DNA of 64,000 nucleotides, taken from the NCBI GenBank assembly GCA_951812755.1, contig OX638329.1, forward strand, positions 6,129,107 to 6,193,106, read 5' to 3'. The DNA is from an uncultured Latescibacterota bacterium. Its GTDB lineage: Bacteria; Latescibacterota; UBA2968. The position numbers and the translations under genes were made by a program. The notes beneath the pieces were generated by a model. That model had not been told where the DNA came from. It saw nothing but the letters and a program-made list of their open reading frames with translations, and ran no database searches. The stretch's first letter is position 1. Every line of letters begins with the position of its first letter. This document shows positions 32,601 to 40,437 of the stretch, in pieces.

Positions 32601-35600
32601 AGGTCAAGGTGATTTTCTGCTCACCAGCAGTGGCTTGCACGTTGCGCGGGATGGCAAAGCCTTTCGTTGTCACAGATACTGGCTGTGACCGAGGTCCGGC
32701 ATTGCCTGCCTGATCCACTGCCCTGATTGCATAGAAATACGCGGTGAGCAATTCGACAGAGGTATCTACATAGCTCACATGATCACTCGATACTGTGGCG
32801 ATCAGCGCAAAGGATGCATTGTTCCCACGTGAGCGGTATATCTCGAAGGAGGCCAATCCAGTCAACTCATTGTTATTGCTGTCTCTCGTGGGAGCCGTCC
32901 AACTAAGCATCACGCGCTGGAAATTATCATCGTCCAGGCTGAGGATGAGATCTGAAGGCGCGCCAGGAGCACTCTGATCCGCTGAAACGGTCGCAGAGGC
33001 ATACAGCGACAGTTCGCTTTCTTCGTTGTTGGTGCCAACAGCCTGCACGCGATAGACATAGGTCTGTCCCGATACCAGCGGCGAATCGACGTAAGTCGTC
33101 TGCACAGTCATAAAGGTCGCATCAGCCTCGGTTTGCGCCGGGTCTGTATAGCGCAACACGCGATACCCGGTCAGTTCTGCTTCTGTATTGGCAGACCAGG
33201 TGATGGTAATCTGATTAATCTCACCCCTTGCCTGCACATTGCGCGGTGGGGCAAAGCCTTTGGTCGTCACGGAAACCGGCTGTGACCGGGGTCCAGCGTT
33301 GCCTGCCTGATCCACTGCCCTGATTGCATAGAAATACGCGGTGAGTAATTCGACAGAGGTATCTACATAGCTCACATGATCGCTGGATACTGTGGCCAGT
33401 AGCGCAAAAGAGGTATTGTTCCCGCGTGAGCGGTATATCTCGAAGGAGGCCAGGCCAGTCAACTCATTGCCATTGGTGTCTCTTGTGGGAGCCGTCCAAC
33501 TGAGCATCACGCGCTGGAAATTCGCGTCATCCAGGCTGAGGATGAGGTCTGAAGGCGCGCCAGGAGCACTCTGATCCGCTGAAACGGTCGCAGAGGCATA
33601 TAGTGACCGTTCGCTTTCTTCGTTATTGGTGCCAACAGCCTGCACGCGATAGACATAGGTCTGCTCCGCTACCAGCGGCGAATCGACGTAAGTCGTCTGC
33701 ACAGTCGTGAAGGTCGCTTCGGCCTCGGTTTGTGCGGGATCTGTATAGCGCATGACGCGATACCCGGTCAGTTCTGCTTCTGTATTGGCAGACCAGGTGA
33801 CGGTAATCTGATTAATCCCACCCCTTGCCTGCACATTGCGCGGTGCTGCCAAAACAGGCGCAGATTCATTGGCCTGAGCTGAGATGGGGGCCGACAATTC
33901 GCTCTTCACATTGGCGGTGCCAACCGCACGCACCCGATAGACAAAGGGTTGATCTGCTGTGACGGGCGTATCCACATACGTCGTCAACACAGAAGAGAAG
34001 GTCTTGTCGGGTGTTTCGTGCGTGGGATCTGTAAAGCGCAAGATCTCATATCCCGTTAATTCAGGCTCAGTGTTCGCCACCCATGTCAAGGTGATTTTCT
34101 GCTCACCAGGAGTTGCCTGCACATTGCGCGGAATGGCAAATCCTTTGGTCGTCACAGATATCGGCTGAGACCGGGGTCCGGCATTGCCAGCTTGATCCAA
34201 TGCTCTGATTGCATAGAAATACGTGGTGAGCAATTCGACAGAAGTATCCACAAAACTCACCTGGTCGCTCGATACTGTGGCGATTAGCGCAAAGGATGTA
34301 TTGTTATCGCGTGACCGGTAGATTTCAAAGGAGGCCAATCCGGTCAACTCATTGCCATTTCTGTCTGTGACAGGTGCAGTCCAGTTCAGCATCACCCGCT
34401 GGAAATTATCATCGTCCAGGCTGACGATGAGGTCTGAGGGTGCGCCAGGAGCACTCTGATCGGCAAGTGCCTGTCCGTCGGTGAAAGTGGAAGTATCACT
34501 GCGCAACAGCCCAAGCTGAGGATCTTGCACAACGGTCTGAACTTTGTAGAAATACACTTGATCGGTGGCGACAAGCGAATCGACATAGGTCGTCTGCCCG
34601 GTGGTAAAGAGCGTATCGCTTGTTACGGATGTGAAGGGACCTTGTGTCGATTGTGACCGCAAGACCAGATAGCCCAGCAAATTGGGATCGTTTACGGGAT
34701 TCCAGGATATGACAATGCGCGCCTGTTCATTTTTCGTCGCGCGCAAGCCAGCAGGCACTGGCACGTTCGCGCCCGGTGCGCTTATGGTCACTAAAGTAAG
34801 TGCTGGCGGCCCTGTGTTGCCATCTGAATCAACAGCGATGACCACATAAACGTGAAGTACGTCAGCTTCGAGTCCATCGGTATCGAGAAAATAAGTCTGG
34901 CCGGCTGGCACTGTCCCAAGTTCAACAAAAATATCCTTCAAATCGTCGGATATTTCTCCCAGATTATCGAGGTCAATGCCCAGTTCTGTTGCGAGTTGGA
35001 CCAGAGCTGTTTGCGAACCCTGTATCTGGAGTTTGCCCTGCGAATCTTTAATCCTGAAAATTCTGTACCCGGACAAGCCGGTCAATTCCTGATTACCCTC
35101 ATCCGTTTCTGGCGCTGACCAGCCCAGTGTCACCTGTTTGCCATCGGCATCGGTGATAGCGACGAGATTTGTCGGCATAGCTGGTGCGCGCGTGTCATCG
35201 AGGACTTCTGCGCTCACAAATGCGGACAACTCGCTTGATTGTCCATCTACATCTACGGTGCTGAGTTTGTAAAAATATATTTTCGATACATTGGCATCTA
35301 TTGTTGAATCCACATAAGTCGTCCGTGCTGTCGTCACGTCGGAGACGGATGATTCGCCGCGCAATAGCACGAAGTCGGCCGTAGCCGATGTTGACCGCCA
35401 TATCCCGTATCCCGCAAGGGTGGTGCTGTTTACCGGATTCCAGTTCAAAGTGATCCGTCCGATACCGCCCTGGGCGCGAATATTGCCCGGCGCATTCAGA
35501 GTTACGCCTCCCTCGCCCTCATATTGTGAGTCAATTGGATTTACGCGCTCGCGTCCGCATCCCCACATCGTAATTAAAATTATCGCAATCCCCAAAAGGC

Positions 35601-35634
35601 CGACTTGTAGTCGGCGCGTCCACCGGTGATTCAT
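29698..35634 (-). CDS. Giant lipoprotein with about 19 fibronectin type III domains
   Basis: About 1978 residues. The ATG at 35632-35634 (GAGGAG upstream) opens a lipoprotein signal: basic N-terminus, VGLLGIAIILITMW, then a lipobox ending GC with Cys26. The remainder is FN3 modules of about 95-105 residues with the ITLTW...L.GY.ILR pattern. Three types recur in the order C-A-B: C (SAPGAPSDLILSLDDDNFQR), A (IPRNVQATAGEQKITLTW) and B (APRNVQARGGINQITITW). The DNA repeats with an 885-nt period, except one 597-nt interval where an A module is lost. It is probably exposed on the outer membrane for adhesion or scaffolding. No enzyme domain is seen. Confidence 0.88.
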   Translation of the reverse strand: MNHRWTRRLQVGLLGIAIILITMWGCGRERVNPIDSQYEGEGGVTLNAPGNIRAQGGIGRITLNWNPVNSTTLAGYGIWRSTSATADFVLLRGESSVSDVTTARTTYVDSTIDANVSKIYFYKLSTVDVDGQSSELSAFVSAEVLDDTRAPAMPTNLVAITDADGKQVTLGWSAPETDEGNQELTGLSGYRIFRIKDSQGKLQIQGSQTALVQLATELGIDLDNLGEISDDLKDIFVELGTVPAGQTYFLDTDGLEADVLHVYVVIAVDSDGNTGPPALTLVTISAPGANVPVPAGLRATKNEQARIVISWNPVNDPNLLGYLVLRSQSTQGPFTSVTSDTLFTTGQTTYVDSLVATDQVYFYKVQTVVQDPQLGLLRSDTSTFTDGQALADQSAPGAPSDLIVSLDDDNFQRVMLNWTAPVTDRNGNELTGLASFEIYRSRDNNTSFALIATVSSDQVSFVDTSVELLTTYFYAIRALDQAGNAGPRSQPISVTTKGFAIPRNVQATPGEQKITLTWVANTEPELTGYEILRFTDPTHETPDKTFSSVLTTYVDTPVTADQPFVYRVRAVGTANVKSELSAPISAQANESAPVLAAPRNVQARGGINQITVTWSANTEAELTGYRVMRYTDPAQTEAEATFTTVQTTYVDSPLVAEQTYVYRVQAVGTNNEESERSLYASATVSADQSAPGAPSDLILSLDDANFQRVMLSWTAPTRDTNGNELTGLASFEIYRSRGNNTSFALLATVSSDHVSYVDTSVELLTAYFYAIRAVDQAGNAGPRSQPVSVTTKGFAPPRNVQARGEINQITITWSANTEAELTGYRVLRYTDPAQTEADATFMTVQTTYVDSPLVSGQTYVYRVQAVGTNNEESELSLYASATVSADQSAPGAPSDLILSLDDDNFQRVMLSWTAPTRDSNNNELTGLASFEIYRSRGNNASFALIATVSSDHVSYVDTSVELLTAYFYAIRAVDQAGNAGPRSQPVSVTTKGFAIPRNVQATAGEQKITLTWAANTEPELVGYEILRFTDPTHETPDKTFSSVLTTYVDTPVTADQPFVYRVRAVGPSNVKSELSAFVSAQANESAPVLAAPRNVQARGGINQITITWSANTEAELTGYRVLRYTDPAQTEADATFMTVQTTYVDSPLVSGQTYVYRVQAVGTNNEESELSLYASATVSADQSAPGAPSDLILSLDDDNFQRVMLSWTAPTRDTNNNELTGLASFEIYRSRGNNASFALIATVSSDHVSYVDTSVELLTAYFYAIRAVDQAGNAGPRSQPVSVTTKGFAIPRNVQATAGEQKITLTWAANTEPELVGYEILRFTDPTHETPDRIFSSVLTTYVDTPVTADQPFVYRVRAVGPSNVKSELSAPVSAQAIESAPVLAAPRNVQARGGINQITITWSANTEAELTGYRVLRYTDPAQTEADATFMTVQTTYVDSPLVSGQTYVYRVQAVGTNNEESELSLYASATVSADQSAPGAPSDLILSLDDDNFQRVMLSWTAPTRDTNGNELTGLASFEIYRSRGNNTSFALVTTVSSDQVSFVDTSVELLTTYFYAIRAVDQAGNAGPRSQPVSVTTKGFAIPRNVQATAGEQKITLTWAANTEPELVGYEILRFTDPTHETPDRIFSSVLTTYVDTPVTADQPFVYRVRAVGPSNVKSELSAPVFEQATAPAPVLAAPRNVRATAGIEYIAITWSANTEAELTGYRVMRYTDPAQTVAEATFTTVHTTYVDSPLVAEQTYVYRVQAIGVNNTESEPSLFASATVLIDDIPPATPGNFAAVLASSGTTIELSWDAPIRDANGGPLTGLGGFVIYRADPLNNNVLAYLTTVDGSYRTYRDTDLENRTTYRYQISAIDNDDNESALSSIRTVTTTDNIVVPPLNLLASYNGSGPEVILNWTAPQEYDSFAVQRAVLAPGASSQDLADEDYTALDGTYQATSYSDTDIQSGVTYVYRVRTNLSGRISDPSNIVIVVVP

Positions 35635-35664
35635 AATAATCTCCTCATGGCCCATTATTGATGA

Positions 35665-36102
35665 TTAAAATTTTTTCTTTAACACAATCCCAACAGACTT
35701 TTTGCGAATATCACTGTTGAGATCAATTTTGATTCGTCGATCAATTTTGGGCATTTTATCATCCACCCCGCTGTGCATGAGCAAACGCAAACCACTGATC
35801 AACAAAATTGCGGAAAATCCAATACTCATCTGGCTCTTGGTATCTCGATCACTTGTGCGGTCAAAAAGCCGTTCGGCTTCCCGAGCATCAGTTGCCGCCT
35901 TGTAGGCTTTATAAATGTCGTTTGCATCGCGCTTATAATCAATGGCACGCTTGGCCATAAACGCACTGCCACCGAGAAATAAGACACCAAATGTGCGCCG
36001 TGCAGTAAAAAAAGACCGCGCTTCGGCAACAGGGGCCAAACACCCCAAAAAAAATGCGGTTGCCAGCACGACACAACACACTTTATACATCCGCCTGTAC
36101 AT
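35665..36102 (-). CDS. Small exported protein of unknown function
   Basis: 145 residues, family not recognised. The N-terminus MYRRMYKVCCVVLATAFFLG is a signal sequence; FLGC near residue 21 could be a lipobox, or cleavage may follow AEA near residue 28. After it come a short hydrophobic stretch (TFGVLFLGGSAFMAK), a charged helix (DIYKAYKAATDAREAERLF) and a second hydrophobic segment (SIGFSAILLISGLRLLM). It ends with a very basic tail. GAAGGAG lies before the ATG. It is 30 nt upstream of the FN3 lipoprotein gene and probably shares its transcript, so it may help in export or anchoring; that is a guess. Confidence 0.7.
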   Translation of the reverse strand: MYRRMYKVCCVVLATAFFLGCLAPVAEARSFFTARRTFGVLFLGGSAFMAKRAIDYKRDANDIYKAYKAATDAREAERLFDRTSDRDTKSQMSIGFSAILLISGLRLLMHSGVDDKMPKIDRRIKIDLNSDIRKKSVGIVLKKKF

Positions 36103-36120
36103 ACTGACTCCTTCTCATAT

Positions 36121-36275
36121 AATACTAATTAAAAATTAAGAATTGAGAATTAGGAATTGGCCCCACCCGACCACATGCTGCACATGGGAAGCTAACGCGC
36201 TCTGCAAGCGTGCGATGGTTTCAACGCCGTATTCTCATTTTTTAATTTTTAATTTTTAATTTTTAATTCTAATAT
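36121..36275. repeat. AT-rich inverted repeat flanking a 70-bp core
   Basis: AATTAAAAATTAAGAATTGAG (36124 on) and, on the other side, repeated TTTTTAATTTTTAATTTTTAAT up to about 36272 are inverted relatives. The core between them (CCCCACCCGACCACATGC onward) is GC-rich. The arms could pair over ~30 nt. It sits in the 227-bp gap between the small exported protein and RDD genes. No gene seen. Confidence 0.5.
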
Positions 36276-36329
36276 TTCGAGGGTTTAGACGAGAGCACAT
36301 GACCAAAAGTTTCGGATAACTGATATATT

Positions 36330-37154
36330 CTATTCAAATCTTCTCTCAGCTTCTATTTTTTCCCAGGTACGCACCACGCGGACGAGCCTTGTGCCGAGAA
36401 TTTTATCGTGAAGTGCTCGGCTGTCGCGATCCCATAGCATCCACAGACCACTAAGCCCCAGTGTCGCGATGAAAATCAGAGGCTGGAGAACAAATCTACC
36501 CACCGCCTGTGACCAGGTTGGAACACCGCCTCCAACGCGCTCGACTCGAATGCCCAATTCGCGCATTCCAGGGGTAAATCCAGAACGCGCCCACCCCGCT
36601 AGGGTCATGAAGACTCGGAAAACGAGTAAAATGACCAGGATGATGCCAAAATCGTTCCAGATAAGCATCGCCCTGCTCTGTGCTGCGGGATCCCCTTCAA
36701 TCAATCCAACAGCGATGTCCTTCGCACTTCCCACAAAACCCGCGATGTCTGACCAGAGATCATCGGATTGATTGCCGCCACCGCCACCACCTCGCCCGCC
36801 GCGTCCACCGCCGCGTCCACCACCGCCGCGTCCACCGCCGGCACTTGCGGTTGGGGCGCTTGGAAAAAGAACGCTTTTGAGCAGAAAAAAAATTAAAAAG
36901 GGAACGAGCACTTGCATGGAGAAATCAATCGCGCTCGACGTGAGGCGTCTCAAGATCCCTGGTGGATCCGTCAGCGAACTTATGTCCGTAGCTTTTGAAT
37001 CAAAGTCCTTTAAGCGCGCTTCAATTTCGTCCCTGACTTGATCGAATCGCTCTGGAAACAGGTCTCGGTCCAGATGTGCATAAATATCTTCGAGTTCTGA
37101 AAGCGAATAGTTCTGTAGCGATTCCACAAACGCTTCATTTCGGCTCTGATCCAT
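36330..37154 (-). CDS. RDD-family membrane protein with a glycine/arginine-rich insert
   Basis: 274 residues. The N-terminal ~60 residues are soluble. The RDD domain begins RLTSSAIDFSMQVLVPFLIFF near residue 70, with the first membrane segment. Two further segments follow (FGIILVILLVFRVFMTLAGW and LIFIATLGLSGLWMLW), then DRDSRALHDKILGTRLV, typical of the family end. Between segments 1 and 2 lies an odd low-complexity stretch of Gly and Arg, roughly residues 104-128. RDD proteins are linked to ion or small-molecule transport, mostly unproven. The ribosome site AAGGAG is within the last codons of the RND permease gene, so it is the last gene of that operon. Confidence 0.8.
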   Translation of the reverse strand: MDQSRNEAFVESLQNYSLSELEDIYAHLDRDLFPERFDQVRDEIEARLKDFDSKATDISSLTDPPGILRRLTSSAIDFSMQVLVPFLIFFLLKSVLFPSAPTASAGGGRGGGGRGGGRGGRGGGGGGNQSDDLWSDIAGFVGSAKDIAVGLIEGDPAAQSRAMLIWNDFGIILVILLVFRVFMTLAGWARSGFTPGMRELGIRVERVGGGVPTWSQAVGRFVLQPLIFIATLGLSGLWMLWDRDSRALHDKILGTRLVRVVRTWEKIEAERRFE

Positions 37155-37156
37155 CG

Positions 37157-40100
37157 CTACTCCTTGCGGTCGGTTAGCGAATACAGCGTTGGGATCAGTA
37201 CCAGGGTCACCAGCGTTGATACGACCAGACCGCCGATAACGGTAATAGCCATAGGCGCGCGTATCTCTGCGCCCTGTCCCACCGGGAATATCATACCTAC
37301 CACAGTCATGACCGCGGTGAATATCTCTCCAGACAAGACGCTGCCCAACGCGCCTTCGATGCTTTTGACAAGGGGCTGAAAATTGAAAATGCCCAGTGCC
37401 ATGGGCAACAAACCGAGCACGGTTGTCGAGGTGGTCATCAAAATGGGACGCAGGCGCACTTTGCCCCCTTCTGCTATGGCCTCCATTTTGGGCATGCCCT
37501 GCTCTCGCCGAAGCGTGTTGATATAATCGATGAGCACAATGGCATTGTTGACCACAATGCCGGCGAGCATAATCAAACCGATGAGCACGACCACACTGAT
37601 GGTCTGCCCGGTCAGGAGGAGCATGGCAAAAACACCTACCAGCGCAAAAGGGATGGCAAACATGATCACGAAGGGGTGAACGAGCGATTCAAACTGCGAT
37701 GCCATTACCAGATAAACGAGAAAGATCGCCAATCCAATCGCCAATTGCATACTTTCAAACGACCGCTGTTGCTCTTCATTTTGTCCACCCACTTTAATGG
37801 CAAAATCGGCGGGCAACTCCATTCGATCGATTTCGCGTTCGAGGTCTGCGACAACAGCACTCAGACTTCGACCCACGAGGTTGGCCGAAATCAATGCCAC
37901 GCGCTCCTGGTCAATTCTGCGAATTTCAGCGGGTCCCATTTCCACCTGTAAATCGGCGACCACACTCAAAGGAACTGGCGATGGGGCATTGTTGGGGCTG
38001 ATGATTAACCGACGCAGATCATCTACTGTGCTTCGGTGTTCCTCTTCCGCGCGGACGCGAATATCGACCCGCCGATCTCCTCGGGTAAATTGTGTGGCAA
38101 CTTCCCCTTGAACCTGATTGCGGATAATTTCACCGATGGCATTAATCGTCGTACCCATTTGCGCCACGCGCTTGCGGTCAAACCGAATTTGCACTTCGGG
38201 TGTACCGCCCTCGCTCGTTGTTTTTATATCTGTCAATCCCGGAATGGTTTGCATGCGCGCTATCATTTCTCCGGAGACCATCTGTAGCGACTGCAAATTA
38301 TAACCGGCGACCTCCACTTCGATGGGCGTTCGGGACGAAAAAAGCGATGGGCGGGTAAATTTTGTATCCACGGCGGGAATTTCCATGATCATCTGGCGCA
38401 AGCGATCCATTACGGCAATTTCGCGATCTCGAATAATGCCTTCGTGGAGTACGACATTGACTTCGCCCACATTTTCCCTTTCTTCTCCGCCGCTTCCTCC
38501 AGATGCCGATTGCGTGCCGACGATGCTGTAAACCAGGCGCACTTCGGGTTGGCTGCGAACAATTCTTTCAATGGATTGAATGGATTGCGTGGTTGCGGCA
38601 AGGGGCGAGCCCAGCGGCATTTCGACTGAAATTGAGAATTCTCCCTGGCTCATTTCGGGGATCAGTTCACTGCCCAATCTATTGCCAAGTGTCGCAGTGC
38701 CGCCCAGGAGGGCTATTGCCAACCCAATTACATACAGGCGATGCCTGAGTGCCCACCGGATAATGTGCGGATAGATGAGATAAGCTCGTCCAATTACCCT
38801 GTCAAAAATCCAAAATAAAGGTGCCAGACAGGCCAGAATACCGCGCCCCAGCCATCCCGCAACGGTGCCCAACAACCCCACGGCACGGGCGGGTGCTTCT
38901 ACACCACCCTTGTGTCCACTTTCCTTTTTTCGTTTTTCTACGGCGGCAAATTCGCCGATCCATGAAAATTCCAACGAAGCCAGCATGGGAATGACCGTGA
39001 GGGCAACGAGCAGGGAGGCGACGAGGGAATAGGTCACGGTGAGCGCCTGATCTCGGAAGAGTTGTCCAGCAATGCCTTCTACAAAGACAATGGGGACAAA
39101 TACGCATATTGTCGTCATTGTAGAAGCCACCACAGCCTGCCCCACTTCAGAACCTCCTTTATTGGTGGCTTCACGCGGACTCATGCCCCTATCCTGGTAA
39201 CGCTGTACGCTTTCGAGTACGACAATTGAGTTGTCAACCAGCATGCCTATTCCCAGGGCGAGTCCACCCAATGACATGATATTGAGACTTACATCCGATG
39301 CGTACATCAGGAAAAATGTGGCAACAACTGAAATGGGAATAGATACGCTGATGATGCCCGTGCTTTTGGGGCTTTGCAAAAACAGATAGAGGACGATGAT
39401 GGCCAAAAAACCGCCCAAAATAGCGGTGTTGAGGACCTCGGACACGGAGTCCCGAATGAATGTCGATTGATCAGAGACGACCTCCATACGCGAATTACCC
39501 AACAAATCGCCAGATGTGCGGCGGAATTGCGCGACGGCTTCTTTTACGGCTTGTGCAACTGTTACAGTGTTGGCATCGCCTTCTTTGTATATGGCCAGTT
39601 CGACGCTTTCTTGCCCGTCAATGCGCGTAATCACCGTGCGTTCGCGATGCCCTCGACTCACCAGTCCCACATCGGCTAATGTGATAACTGTGCCCTGCCG
39701 CTGGCCCACCACAATATCCTGAATTTCTTCTATTGTTTTAAATTCGTTGAATGTGCGAACCAGGTATTCCGCCTCGCCATCTTTGAGTTCTCCACCCGTC
39801 AAGTTCACATTTTCTTGAGCCAGGCGGTTGACGACCTGAGCCAGTGGAATGCGCAATGCAGCCAGTTTGGGTTGGTCAATCTCAACTTGAATTTCTTCTT
39901 CCAGCCCGCCATTGACGCGCACAGATGCGACTCCTTCGAGACTTTCCAACTCGGGCTTAATTTCTTCTTCGGACAGGAGGCGCAGCGAAATCAAACTTTC
40001 TTCGCCGTAGAGGCCGATACGCATGATCGGATCGAGCGAAGGGTCAAATCTCAGCAGTACGGGTTTTCTCACGTCCTGTGGCAGGCGCACCTGATCGAGT

Positions 40101-40432
40101 TTTTCTCGGATATCGAGGGACGCAAAATCCATGTCTGTGCCCCAGGCGAATTCCACAACGACATCCGATATGCCGGGGCGCGAGGCCGAAGTTACCCGGA
40201 TAACCCCGTTTACCACACCCACAGACCCTTCAATCGGCTCGGTGATTAAGCGTTCCATCTCTGAGGGCGCTGTGCCTTCGTATTCTGTGCGCACAGTCAG
40301 GGTGGGATAGGTGATATCGGGCAGCAGGTTAATCGATAGGCGTTGAAAAGCCACCATGCCGAATAGCACTGCCGCAGCCACAAACATCGTTACTGTTACC
40401 CGTCGCCGGGTCGAAAATTCAATGAGTTTCAT
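37157..40432 (-). CDS. RND efflux transporter permease (AcrB/MexB-like)
   Basis: 1091 residues, full length for the HAE-1/HME type. The N-terminus STRRRVTVTMFVAAAVLFG is the first membrane segment. The proton-relay region of segment 4 is seen in GGLALGIGMLVDNSIVVLE near residue 390. The duplicated second half has VLIGLIMLAGIVVNNAIVLIDY near residue 975. It exports compounds from periplasm to exterior using proton flow, together with the adaptor encoded just upstream. No outer-membrane TolC gene is adjacent. An insert of about 50 residues after EFSWIGEFAAVEKRKK (near residue 505) extends the central cytoplasmic loop. Confidence 0.93.
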   Translation of the reverse strand: MKLIEFSTRRRVTVTMFVAAAVLFGMVAFQRLSINLLPDITYPTLTVRTEYEGTAPSEMERLITEPIEGSVGVVNGVIRVTSASRPGISDVVVEFAWGTDMDFASLDIREKLDQVRLPQDVRKPVLLRFDPSLDPIMRIGLYGEESLISLRLLSEEEIKPELESLEGVASVRVNGGLEEEIQVEIDQPKLAALRIPLAQVVNRLAQENVNLTGGELKDGEAEYLVRTFNEFKTIEEIQDIVVGQRQGTVITLADVGLVSRGHRERTVITRIDGQESVELAIYKEGDANTVTVAQAVKEAVAQFRRTSGDLLGNSRMEVVSDQSTFIRDSVSEVLNTAILGGFLAIIVLYLFLQSPKSTGIISVSIPISVVATFFLMYASDVSLNIMSLGGLALGIGMLVDNSIVVLESVQRYQDRGMSPREATNKGGSEVGQAVVASTMTTICVFVPIVFVEGIAGQLFRDQALTVTYSLVASLLVALTVIPMLASLEFSWIGEFAAVEKRKKESGHKGGVEAPARAVGLLGTVAGWLGRGILACLAPLFWIFDRVIGRAYLIYPHIIRWALRHRLYVIGLAIALLGGTATLGNRLGSELIPEMSQGEFSISVEMPLGSPLAATTQSIQSIERIVRSQPEVRLVYSIVGTQSASGGSGGEERENVGEVNVVLHEGIIRDREIAVMDRLRQMIMEIPAVDTKFTRPSLFSSRTPIEVEVAGYNLQSLQMVSGEMIARMQTIPGLTDIKTTSEGGTPEVQIRFDRKRVAQMGTTINAIGEIIRNQVQGEVATQFTRGDRRVDIRVRAEEEHRSTVDDLRRLIISPNNAPSPVPLSVVADLQVEMGPAEIRRIDQERVALISANLVGRSLSAVVADLEREIDRMELPADFAIKVGGQNEEQQRSFESMQLAIGLAIFLVYLVMASQFESLVHPFVIMFAIPFALVGVFAMLLLTGQTISVVVLIGLIMLAGIVVNNAIVLIDYINTLRREQGMPKMEAIAEGGKVRLRPILMTTSTTVLGLLPMALGIFNFQPLVKSIEGALGSVLSGEIFTAVMTVVGMIFPVGQGAEIRAPMAITVIGGLVVSTLVTLVLIPTLYSLTDRKE

Positions 40433-40437
40433 AAATT

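Noticed and set aside
31201-34460. Regular spacing suggesting a CRISPR-like or satellite array
   Set aside because: The repeats are 885 nt, in frame, and encode FN3 domains; there are no short repeats with unique spacers.
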